A stretch of 5,987 nt of DNA from a bacterium. GTDB taxonomy: Bacteria; UBA10199; 2-02-FULL-44-16; JAAZCA01. The first letter of the stretch is position 1. Every line of letters starts with the position of its first letter. Positions 1-5,987 of this stretch are shown here, piece by piece. The DNA lies in NCBI GenBank assembly GCA_041648665.1, contig JBAZOP010000130.1:1-5987 (forward strand), read 5' to 3'. Under the pieces are notes generated by a model that did no database searches, was not told where the DNA came from, and saw only the letters and a program-made list of their open reading frames with translations. A program made the position numbers and the translations under genes.

Positions 1-3000
1 ATTGGCCTCCACGATGGCCAGGATCTGCTCTGTGGAGAGGGGACTCCTGGGGTCCAGTTGGCAGACCAGCTGGGAGCCGTCGAAGACCACCTGTTTCATG
101 CCGAGTTTGCGGGCCAGGACCCGAAGTTCCATGATGCCGAGGAGGTTCTCGGCCTCGATGGGCATGGGGCCGAAGCGATCCGCGAGCTCCATCCCCATCG
201 CCTCGATCTCTTCCTCGGATTCCCTGCTGGAGAGCCTCTTGTAGATGTCGATGCGTGTCCCCGGGTCGGCCACGTAGGACTCCGGCAGGAACGCCGAGAC
301 CTTCAGGTTGAGCTCGGGGTCGATCTCCTCCTCGACCTTCTTGCCGGTGAGGATCCTCACCTCGCGGTCGAGGAGCTTGGCGTACATCTCGTAGCCCACC
401 GCGGCCACGTGCCCCGACTGCGCGCTGCCGAGGAGATTGCCGGACCCTCGGAACTCGAGGTCGTGCATCGCTATCTGGAAGCCGGAGCCCAGCTCCGTGA
501 ATCGCTTGAGCACCGTGAGGCGCTTCTTGGCGATCGTGGACATCGTGCCGTCCGGCGGGGTGAGGAGATACGCCTGCGCCCTGACGCTCGACCGGCCGAC
601 GCGGCCGCGCAGCTGGTAGAGCTGGGCGAGCCCCATCGTGTCCGCGCGGTTGACGATGATCGTGTTCGCTGAAGCGATGTCCAGCCCCGACTCGATTATC
701 GTGGTGCAGAGGAGGACGTCCGCTTCCTTCGCCAGGAACTTGAACATCACCTCCTCGAGCTTGTGCTCCGGCAGCTGCCCGTGCCCCACGACTATGCGCG
801 CCTCGGGCACGAGTTTTTTCAGCCTGTCGTGCATGGAGCCGATGGTCTCCACGCGGTTGTGCACGAAGAAGACCTGACCGCCGCGCGCCATCTCGCGGAT
901 GATCGCCTGCCTCACGATACCGTCGTCGAACGGCGCCACGTGAGTGGTGATGGAGAGGCGATCGGCCGGCGGCGTGTTTATGATGCTGATGTCGCGTATG
1001 CCGGTGAGCGACATGTTGAGCGTGCGGGGAATGGGTGTGGCGGTCATGGCGATCACGTCCACGACCTGGCGCATCTTCTTTATCCGCTCCTTGTGCTTCA
1101 CGCCGAAGCGGTGCTCCTCGTCGATGATGAGGAGACCGAGCCGCCTGAACGAGACGTCCTTGGAGAGGAGCCTGTGCGTGCCTATCGCTATGTCTATCCT
1201 GCCGTCCTTGATCCCCTCGATCGCCTTCTTGATCTCGCCGGCGGAGCGGAATCGCGAGAGCATCTCTATGGAGATCGGGGTGCCGGCGAAGCGCTTCACG
1301 AACGACTCGTAGTGCTGCATCGCCAGCACCGTGGTCGGCACCAGCACCGCCACCTGCGTGCCGTGCAGCGCTGCCCTGAAGGCGGCGCGCATCGCGACCT
1401 CGGTCTTTCCGTAGCCCACGTCGCCGCAGACGAGCCTGTCCATCGGCCTCTCCAGCCCCATGTCGCCCATTATGTCGTCGATGGCGCGGAGCTGGTCCGG
1501 CGTCTCGTCGAACGGAAAGGCTGCAGCGAATTCCTCGTACTCGTTGCCCCCCTCCTTGAACCTGATGCCGGGATAGACCTCGCGCGCGGCGTAGATCGCC
1601 AAGAGCTCCTTCGCCATGAGCCTGATCTCGCGCGTGACCTTTGTCCGCATGTTCTCCCAGCGCGCCCCTCCCAGCCTGTCGAGCGGGGGAGGGGAGTCGC
1701 CGGAGCCGATGTAGCGGCCGACCAGGCCCAGCCTGTAGACCGGCAGGTAGAGCTTGTCTCCGCCTAAGTATTCGATGAGCAGGTAGTCCCCCTCGCTGCC
1801 TTCGATGGCCAGGTGCGCGAGCCCCGCGTAGCGTCCTATGCCGTGCTGCTCGTGCACGAGATAGTCTTTCTCCGAGAGCTCCGTGAAGGAGGTGAAGGGC
1901 TCCATGGGCTTCGAGCTCTTGACCTTGCGGCCGGATTTGGTGCCGAAGATCTCGGCGTCGGTTATGATCGCGAGCCGCTCGGCCTCCCAGCGGAAGCCCG
2001 CGGAGAGCCTGCCCGTGAGGAGCCTGACCGCGTGAGAGCTCATCTCGCCGAGCGCTTCGAACGGCGCGTCCAGCGAGAGGATCTCGATCCCTTGCCACTT
2101 GAAGAGGTCGCGCAGCCTCTCGGCCTGCATCTGGGTGTGGCAAGACAAAAGCACGCGCCAGCCGTTTCTTCGCCACTCCCCGAGGCGCGAGGCCAGCGGG
2201 GCGAGCATGTCCTCGCCGCTCCTGTGGCCCTCGATCATCGGCCTCACGTCTGCGTTGCCTATCGTGTCTGCATTGAGCGAGGCGATGCCTTCCTCACCTT
2301 CCATCTTGAGGGCGTTGAATCTGATCGATCTGCGGGTTTTGATTTCCCCGGCGAGCTGCTCCGCGGTGAGGACTATCTCGTCCGGCGCGATCATCCTCTC
2401 CGGGCTCTGCGTGTCGCGCGCGAGCTCCTCCACCTCCTTGCGATGTGCGATGGCCGCCGCTTCAACGTCGGAGGGCTCGTCCAGGAGGACGAACGCATCT
2501 GCGGCGAGGTAGTCGAAGAGGCTCTCGGTCTTGTCGTGGAACAGGGGCATGAGCGTCTCGATGCCGGAGACCGCGATCCCCTCGTGGATCGCCTCGATCA
2601 GCGCGCGCCTCTCGTGCGCGTGGAGCTCCGATCCCTCCGAGCGCTCGCGTATGCGATGCGCGGCCCTGTCGCGCGAGGGCGCGTCGAACGGGAAGTCGCG
2701 CACCGGCACGATCAGGATCTCGGTCGTCTCCTCGCGCGAGCGCTGCGACGCGGGATCGAAGAGGCGCATGGAGACGATGCGGTCCTCCTCGAACTCCAGG
2801 CGCACCGGCGCCTCCGACGTCGGGGGCCAGAGGTCCAGGATCCCGCCGCGCCGGGCGAAGCTGCCCTCGTCCTCCACCAGCCCCACGTCCTCGTAGCCGT
2901 ATTGCGCGAGGTAGGAGCAGATCTCGTAAGGGTCCGCTGACTCGGCCTTGCGGATGCGGCGCGCGGCAGCGGTGATGTAGTGCTTGGGCGGGACCCTGCG

Positions 3001-3363
3001 CATGATCGCAGGGGCCGGAGCCACGACGATGAGCGGCACCGAATGCGCGAGCTCGTAGAGCGCGTAGAGGCGGTCGGCCCATTCGTCCGGTTCCGGCGAG
3101 AGTCTGGAGTAGGGGAGCGCTGCGCCGTCCGGGAAGAGCTTGAGCCTGCGCTTATCATCCGGGTGGATGAACGCGGCGCAGTCGTCGACCAGCTCCTGCG
3201 CGCGTTCGGGCGTGGATGTGATGACCGCGATGGTCCTTGTGGGGAACTTTCGGGCGAGCGTCGCCAGCACGAGCCCCTTTGCAGCGCCGTGGAGCCCGTC
3301 GATATCTATCGTCTTCTCCGCGCCTTCCGCGGTCCTGACGATCTCTTGCAGCGAAACCGACAT
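1..3363 (-). CDS. mfd: Transcription-repair coupling factor Mfd (C-terminus cut by window edge)
   Basis: Mfd is an ATP-driven DNA translocase that pushes stalled RNA polymerase off DNA and recruits UvrA for transcription-coupled nucleotide excision repair in the cytoplasm. I translated the minus strand from the ATG at 3363 and found 1,121 uninterrupted codons running off position 1. The family is usually about 1,150 residues, so only a short C-terminal piece is missing. Domains in order: a UvrB-like N-terminal module (LPYSRLSPEPDEWADRL near 83-99, FARRGGILDLWP near 169-180); the RNA polymerase-interaction domain (LVHEQHGIGRY 502-512, DYLLIEYLGGDKLYLP 526-541); then the RecG-like translocase with Walker A GDVGYGKTE 647-655, motif Ia VPTTVLA 675-681, Walker B DEEH 748-751, TATPIPRT 774-781, CTTIIESGLDIASANT 886-901 and QLYQLRGRVGRS 914-925. 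RGSGNLLG near 972-979 and DRFGPMP near 1062-1068 lead into the C-terminal regulatory domain. All motor residues are present. The start has no clear Shine-Dalgarno, but no other in-frame start lies nearby. Confidence 0.98.
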   Translation of the reverse strand, partial: MSVSLQEIVRTAEGAEKTIDIDGLHGAAKGLVLATLARKFPTRTIAVITSTPERAQELVDDCAAFIHPDDKRRLKLFPDGAALPYSRLSPEPDEWADRLYALYELAHSVPLIVVAPAPAIMRRVPPKHYITAAARRIRKAESADPYEICSYLAQYGYEDVGLVEDEGSFARRGGILDLWPPTSEAPVRLEFEEDRIVSMRLFDPASQRSREETTEILIVPVRDFPFDAPSRDRAAHRIRERSEGSELHAHERRALIEAIHEGIAVSGIETLMPLFHDKTESLFDYLAADAFVLLDEPSDVEAAAIAHRKEVEELARDTQSPERMIAPDEIVLTAEQLAGEIKTRRSIRFNALKMEGEEGIASLNADTIGNADVRPMIEGHRSGEDMLAPLASRLGEWRRNGWRVLLSCHTQMQAERLRDLFKWQGIEILSLDAPFEALGEMSSHAVRLLTGRLSAGFRWEAERLAIITDAEIFGTKSGRKVKSSKPMEPFTSFTELSEKDYLVHEQHGIGRYAGLAHLAIEGSEGDYLLIEYLGGDKLYLPVYRLGLVGRYIGSGDSPPPLDRLGGARWENMRTKVTREIRLMAKELLAIYAAREVYPGIRFKEGGNEYEEFAAAFPFDETPDQLRAIDDIMGDMGLERPMDRLVCGDVGYGKTEVAMRAAFRAALHGTQVAVLVPTTVLAMQHYESFVKRFAGTPISIEMLSRFRSAGEIKKAIEGIKDGRIDIAIGTHRLLSKDVSFRRLGLLIIDEEHRFGVKHKERIKKMRQVVDVIAMTATPIPRTLNMSLTGIRDISIINTPPADRLSITTHVAPFDDGIVRQAIIREMARGGQVFFVHNRVETIGSMHDRLKKLVPEARIVVGHGQLPEHKLEEVMFKFLAKEADVLLCTTIIESGLDIASANTIIVNRADTMGLAQLYQLRGRVGRSSVRAQAYLLTPPDGTMSTIAKKRLTVLKRFTELGSGFQIAMHDLEFRGSGNLLGSAQSGHVAAVGYEMYAKLLDREVRILTGKKVEEEIDPELNLKVSAFLPESYVADPGTRIDIYKRLSSRESEEEIEAMGMELADRFGPMPIEAENLLGIMELRVLARKLGMKQVVFDGSQLVCQLDPRSPLSTEQILAIVEAN

Positions 3364-3412
3364 CTTGGGGCTTTGTACGTGAAAAGAATAGAGAACGCAA
3401 CCTTGTACGACT

Positions 3413-4456
3413 TTATTTCTCTCTTGCTGCGAGGGCGCGACGGACCATGAAGTCAACGTTCTCGGACATGTCCATCGGCTCTATCCTGATCCCGGGATGC
3501 TCCGCATGGAAGACCCTGAATATCTCGTCGGCGAACGCCTGGCCCACGCCGACCACATCCGAGAAATCCAGCATTACCTCCTTGAATCGCTCCAGCGAGT
3601 GCAGGAGACGCTTTGCCTGCGAGCGCGAGACGTAGGATTCGCCGGATTCAAAGAGCTTCACCGTCACTTTCGTGCGGTCGAATTTGAACTCCTCGCTCGT
3701 GTACTCGGCGAAGAGGTCCGCCAGCTTCCTTTTGGAATCCGCCTCTATCTCGAACAGGACCCGCGTGCCCTTGAGGAAGCGGATGTCCTCGAGGAATACG
3801 TCGCTGATCCGATTGTCCACGATAAGCCTCTTTCCGTGGCTCTCGAGCACGAAGCGGTCGGCGATCTTCGAGGTGAAGAATATCCCCTCGCCGGAATGGC
3901 GATCGGGCTGCGTCGTCTGCTTGCCCTTGAGTAGGTCCTCTATCGCCTCCATCTCGGATGCGAGGGAGAGCCTCTTCATTATGTTCGCAAAGACGCCGAC
4001 GCCCATGTCGCGCACTGTGAAGGAGCATGCCCCGCGATCGGACGAGACCTCGGTGTCTATGAATTGCGAGCCGGAGTGGTCGATGGCGTTGTTGAGCATT
4101 TCGGTAAAGGAGTACTGCAGATTAGCCAGCGCGTTTTCAGAGAGCCCCGCGAGCAGACCCTCCTGAGATTGAAGATCTGCAAGGATGCGGTCTTCGGACG
4201 CGCCCTTTGCCTTTATCCGTTTGCTGAAGCTCTTTGCCTTTGCCGCGGTCCTGGTCCTGGCCTCGGGGGAGTTGAATATATAGAAGGCCGTGCGTCTGGA
4301 ACTGCCCTGCCTGATGATAGCCCCCTCTCTCAGGAAGGCCTGTAAGTGGCGATGGACCGCCTGGCGGCTGACGTCGAATTTCTCCATCAGCTCGGCCGAG
4401 GTAAACCTCCCCCTCTTTCTAATATACTGTAATATCTGGCTTTTTAGAATAGCCAT
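3413..4456 (-). CDS. Winged-HTH / GHKL ATPase / STAS-like DUF4325 regulator
   Basis: This is a 347-residue three-domain protein. Residues 1-62 form a winged helix-turn-helix: FTSAELMEKFDVSRQAVHRHL at about 18-38, recognition helix near 30-41, and a wing around 47-61. A basic linker (63-85) follows. Residues about 86-240 match a GHKL (HATPase_c) nucleotide-binding fold: N-box EMLNNAIDHS 119-128, G1 box DMGVGV 150-155, G2 box HSGEGI 187-192. There is no histidine-kinase dimerisation/H-box, so it resembles SpoIIAB/RsbW-type ATPases more than sensor kinases. Residues about 272-345 resemble the STAS-like DUF4325 domain (SRSQAKRLL, VMLDFSDVVGVGQAFADEIFRVF). Family recognition is from memory of motifs. 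I infer a transcription regulator whose DNA binding depends on nucleotide or partner state; the ligand is unknown. The ATG at 4456 has AGGT five to eight bases upstream. The stop lies 49 bases before mfd on the same strand, suggesting an operon. Phased repeats over its promoter suggest autoregulation. Confidence 0.9.
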   Translation of the reverse strand: MAILKSQILQYIRKRGRFTSAELMEKFDVSRQAVHRHLQAFLREGAIIRQGSSRRTAFYIFNSPEARTRTAAKAKSFSKRIKAKGASEDRILADLQSQEGLLAGLSENALANLQYSFTEMLNNAIDHSGSQFIDTEVSSDRGACSFTVRDMGVGVFANIMKRLSLASEMEAIEDLLKGKQTTQPDRHSGEGIFFTSKIADRFVLESHGKRLIVDNRISDVFLEDIRFLKGTRVLFEIEADSKRKLADLFAEYTSEEFKFDRTKVTVKLFESGESYVSRSQAKRLLHSLERFKEVMLDFSDVVGVGQAFADEIFRVFHAEHPGIRIEPMDMSENVDFMVRRALAAREK

Positions 4457-4517
4457 ATCAACCTATATTCTATATCAAATCAACATATTATCAACATAAA
4501 TTTACGATCATATCAAC
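4457..4517 (-). repeat. Four helically phased GTTGAT direct repeats, candidate operator array
   Basis: The minus-strand hexamer GTTGAT occurs exactly at 4517-4512, 4495-4490, 4484-4479 and 4462-4457. Spacings are 22, 11 and 22 bp, all multiples of about one helical turn, so all copies lie on one DNA face. Three copies extend to ATGTTGAT and three are followed by AT or AA. The last copy overlaps the AGGT ribosome-binding site and abuts the ATG of the regulator gene; the first two supply TTGATA, which resembles a -35 element. The likely ligand is the winged-HTH protein encoded immediately downstream, bound as a cooperative array; that is inference. A degenerate copy (ATCAAG on the plus strand, 4556-4561) falls on the same 22-bp grid but may be chance. 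Confidence 0.6.
4487..4516 (-). promoter_or_regulatory. Predicted sigma70-type promoter of the regulator-mfd transcript
   Basis: On the minus strand TTGATA (4516-4511, five of six to the -35 consensus) is followed after 18 bases by GATAAT (4492-4487, five of six to the -10). Transcription would start near 4480 and leave a leader of about 24 bases before the ATG at 4456. A second overlapping option is TTGATA (4494-4489), 16 bases, TAGAAT (4472-4467), which would start almost at the start codon. Both -35 elements lie inside GTTGAT repeats, so a repeat-binding protein would compete with RNA polymerase. AT-richness raises the chance of accidental matches. Confidence 0.5.
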
Positions 4518-4607
4518 ATGCCCCCTTGAGGCACAGCCACACAATATCTGAAGCCATCAAGCAACTTTCAGGGGAATCAGATCCGATAATAATGATAGGG
4601 TTTCGTG

Positions 4608-4636
4608 TTGCCCTCGTGCGCGTTTGGGCCTATAAT
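4608..4636 (+). promoter_or_regulatory. Predicted sigma70-type promoter of the divergent membrane-anchored gene
   Basis: A perfect TATAAT at 4631-4636 lies 17 bases after TTGCCC at 4608-4613 (four of six to the -35 consensus). Transcription would begin near 4643, giving a leader of about 43 bases that contains the AGGAGGT ribosome-binding site. It points away from the regulator promoter and lies about 90 bp outside the four-copy repeat array, so direct repression by the same protein is not obvious. Confidence 0.65.
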
Positions 4637-4669
4637 GCGCCGGAAAGCATAGAAAAATCATAGCGTTTC

Positions 4670-4676
4670 AGGAGGT
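4670..4676 (+). promoter_or_regulatory. Strong ribosome-binding site that fixes a GTG start
   Basis: AGGAGGT at 4670-4676 is a near-perfect Shine-Dalgarno. The GTG at 4686 follows after 9 bases. No ATG is available at comparable spacing, so this site decides the non-ATG start of the 413-residue gene. Confidence 0.8.
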
Positions 4677-4685
4677 TCCCCGCAC

Positions 4686-5927
4686 GTGTCGAACGTCTCG
4701 ATAGAGCAGAGATACCAGCAACTCATGGATCTGGTGCAGCGCAACGCGCCGATGGAGGAGATCCAGCAGGCCGAGGTGGAGCTGGCCGATGCGGTCCAGC
4801 GCGCGCCGTTCGAGGTGAGGGAGGGCACGCCGTTCTTTCAGCAACTCGCGCAGAAGCTCGACGCCACGCAAGCCTTCCAGCACTTCAAGCTCCTCAACGG
4901 CAGGGTGGTGGACGATCGGCGCGACCAGTTCATGGGTAAGCCGGCCGAGCCCTCCGCTGATACGGCGAAGGCGACGCAGGAGGCGCGGGTAGCGCAGGAG
5001 ATGAAGGCAGCGCAGGAGGCGCAGATAAAGGAGGCGGTGAAGGAAGCCGCCAAGGATACTGCCAGGGCCTCTGCGGAGGAATCGGCGAAAAAGGCCGAGG
5101 TTAAAGAGGGGACCAAGGCCGCGGCGGGGCTCAAACTCCCGGCCGGTCTGGATCAGAAGGCCGCGTCCAAGCGAGTGGACGAAATGCTCTCGCGCTTTGA
5201 GAAACTCGTGGTCGAGCGCTTCGAGCAGGGCAAGGCGGTGGCAAACGAGAGCGCCGATGGTCTGCCGCACTTCAACGCCAAGACAGAGGCTGAATGGAAG
5301 CAGTTCTTCCTCAATTTTCTGGACCGCACGGTAGCCAAGAAGGCGCTGCTCGAAGACATAAAGCAGTTCTTCATGCGCGGCGTCGTGCAGAAGGGGGCCA
5401 AGGGGATATTCATAGGAGATTTGCTACTCGCCAACGGTCGCACCGAGAAGTTCGTCCGTTTTTCCATACTCGCGGAGGCGCTTGCGAAGCTCAAGGCCAT
5501 GATGCCCGGCAGTCAGGTGACGAAGGAGATGCTGGGCAAGCTCACGGGCGAGGAGCTCATGTACCTTGCGCTCGCCGCGTCGCGCGGCAGCGAGTTCGCG
5601 TTCCAGCAGGAGGCTGCGAAGGGGCGCTTCGGGCTCGCCAGGGCCGAGGCCCAGGCGGCGGAGAAGCTCGGCATCACTCTGGAACAGCAGCTGCAGAAGA
5701 AGACGAAATTTCTCAAGGGCAAGAAGGGCGGCCGCGGCATGGCCTGGTATGACCGCGACTCCGAGCCCGAGGAGCTGCCGTACCAGTTCGTGCCCTGGTG
5801 GCAGTGGGGGAATCTCAAGAACACCGGTTCCACAAAGTGGGTCACCCGCGTCTTCTACGGTTCTCTCTTCATCCTCTCCCTGGTAGGGATAGCGCTGCTC
5901 ACTGCGAGGCTTCTGTCAGGGCACTGA
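4686..5927 (+). CDS. Hypothetical coiled-coil protein with C-terminal membrane anchor
   Basis: I do not recognise this 413-residue protein. It starts at a GTG behind a strong AGGAGGT site and its own promoter. Residues 1-80 look helical and acidic. Residues about 92-145 are rich in Ala, Lys, Glu and Gln and likely form a long helix or coiled coil, including three QE units six residues apart (98, 104, 110). Residues 155-340 look like a folded, mainly helical domain with conserved-looking FFLNFLDRTVAKKALLEDIK (208-227), GIFIGDLLLANGRTEKFVRF (240-259) and MYLALAASRGSEFAFQQEAA (292-311). A Lys/Gly-rich stretch (338-350) leads to an aromatic segment YQFVPWWQWG (366-375), then one hydrophobic span at about 389-410 and a three-residue tail. 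There is no N-terminal signal peptide, so a tail-anchored inner-membrane protein with a cytoplasmic bulk is likely. It contains no cysteine. Function is unknown; a scaffold or secretion-associated role is only a guess. Confidence 0.9.
   Translation: MSNVSIEQRYQQLMDLVQRNAPMEEIQQAEVELADAVQRAPFEVREGTPFFQQLAQKLDATQAFQHFKLLNGRVVDDRRDQFMGKPAEPSADTAKATQEARVAQEMKAAQEAQIKEAVKEAAKDTARASAEESAKKAEVKEGTKAAAGLKLPAGLDQKAASKRVDEMLSRFEKLVVERFEQGKAVANESADGLPHFNAKTEAEWKQFFLNFLDRTVAKKALLEDIKQFFMRGVVQKGAKGIFIGDLLLANGRTEKFVRFSILAEALAKLKAMMPGSQVTKEMLGKLTGEELMYLALAASRGSEFAFQQEAAKGRFGLARAEAQAAEKLGITLEQQLQKKTKFLKGKKGGRGMAWYDRDSEPEELPYQFVPWWQWGNLKNTGSTKWVTRVFYGSLFILSLVGIALLTARLLSGH
4976..5018 (+). repeat. Short 18-nt-period repeat inside the coiled-coil region
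   Basis: GCAGGAG occurs at 4976-4982, 4994-5000 and 5012-5018, exactly 18 nt apart, encoding QE dipeptides at residues 98, 104 and 110. The bases between copies differ, so this is an old or imperfect hexapeptide repetition within an Ala-rich helix rather than a fresh duplication. Confidence 0.5.
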
Positions 5928-5946
5928 CCCGGGGCTCGATTTTTTT
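5905..5946 (+). terminator. Probable rho-independent terminator overlapping the end of the membrane-anchored gene
   Basis: CGAG (5905-5908) pairs with CTCG (5935-5938). Inside it, after a bulged G5909, CTTC (5910-5913) pairs with GGGG (5931-5934) through two G-C and two G-U pairs. At the top, GTCAG (5915-5919) pairs with CTGAC (5924-5928) around a GGCA loop. One A and then seven T (5940-5946) follow. The stem lies over the last codons and the TGA. The internal loop and wobble pairs make it imperfect; folding energy was not computed. Confidence 0.5.
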
Positions 5947-5971
5947 CAGATAATTCAATCTGGGGGCGACG

Positions 5972-5987
5972 ATGACCAAGACTGCGC
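5972..5987 (+). CDS. Possible start of a downstream gene (first five codons only)
   Basis: An ATG at 5972 begins the in-frame residues MTKTA before the window ends. GGGGG at 5962-5966 lies five bases upstream and could act as a G-rich Shine-Dalgarno. It sits 44 bases after the stop of the preceding same-strand gene. Five codons cannot be assigned to a family, and coding status rests only on start context and the expectation that a gene follows. Confidence 0.4.

Noticed and set aside
763..1767. Long plus-strand reading frame of 334 codons, and similar plus-strand frames at 58-672 and 1813-2940
   Set aside because: They lie antisense to mfd, whose every family motif is intact on the minus strand. 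Their His/Arg/Leu/Glu-rich products are what the complement of GC-rich codons yields, and they show no domain motif.
2462..3158. Minus-strand frames of 206 and 148 codons
   Set aside because: They are in other frames within the N-terminal part of mfd; the mfd frame is continuous here and matches the family.
3497..3934. Plus-strand frames antisense to the regulator (also 3672-4166 and 4064-4345)
   Set aside because: The minus-strand protein has clear HTH, GHKL and STAS-like motifs throughout, and the antisense products resemble no family.
3413..4456. Sensor histidine kinase call for the GHKL protein
   Set aside because: There is no phosphoacceptor H-box or dimerisation domain ahead of the N-box and no membrane or sensor domain; the N-terminus is a winged HTH instead.
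4457..4517. CRISPR array or plasmid-type replication iterons
   Set aside because: The repeats are only about 6-8 bases with irregular 11/22-bp spacing and no spacers, and no replication initiator gene is nearby. A promoter operator array explains them better.
4668..5270. Minus-strand frame of 200 codons rich in Leu and Arg
   Set aside because: It is antisense to the Ala/Lys-rich part of the 413-residue gene, which has a strong promoter and ribosome-binding site. The Leu/Arg bias mirrors the sense composition.

Overview
The window reads as a GC-rich bacterial chromosome segment. The layout is compact, with Shine-Dalgarno sites, sigma70-like promoters and one GTG start. Arg AGG and Ile ATA codons are common next to GC-rich synonyms. 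I cannot name the lineage from the sequence; a Gram-negative, deltaproteobacteria-like or related uncultivated group is only a guess. I see no insertion sequences, phage genes, CRISPR arrays, tRNA or rRNA.

Layout: (1) Positions 1-3363, minus strand, hold almost all of mfd, the transcription-repair coupling factor. It is open across 1,121 codons and cut at its C-terminus by the window edge. Because its stop lies outside the window, only the antisense strand shows closed reading frames here, and those are shadows. (2) Positions 3413-4456, minus strand, encode a 347-residue regulator joining a winged helix-turn-helix, a GHKL-type ATPase and a STAS-like DUF4325 domain. It ends 49 bases before mfd with no terminator between them, so the two are probably co-transcribed. 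(3) Positions 4457-4685 are a divergent intergenic region. Its half next to the regulator is AT-rich and carries four exact GTTGAT direct repeats spaced 22, 11 and 22 bp, overlapping the regulator's predicted promoter and ribosome-binding site. The other half carries a good promoter for the next gene. (4) Positions 4686-5927, plus strand, encode an unrecognised 413-residue, cysteine-free, coiled-coil protein with a single C-terminal membrane anchor. It ends in a likely intrinsic terminator. (5) The first codons of a further plus-strand gene may begin at 5972.

How they may work together: the regulator looks like a one-polypeptide switch, with a DNA-binding head, nucleotide-binding core and STAS-like tail. 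It probably controls its own promoter through the helically phased repeats, and with it mfd. Whether it also controls the divergent membrane-anchored gene is open. The most interesting part of the window is this regulator with its repeat array and its position directly upstream of a DNA-repair translocase gene.
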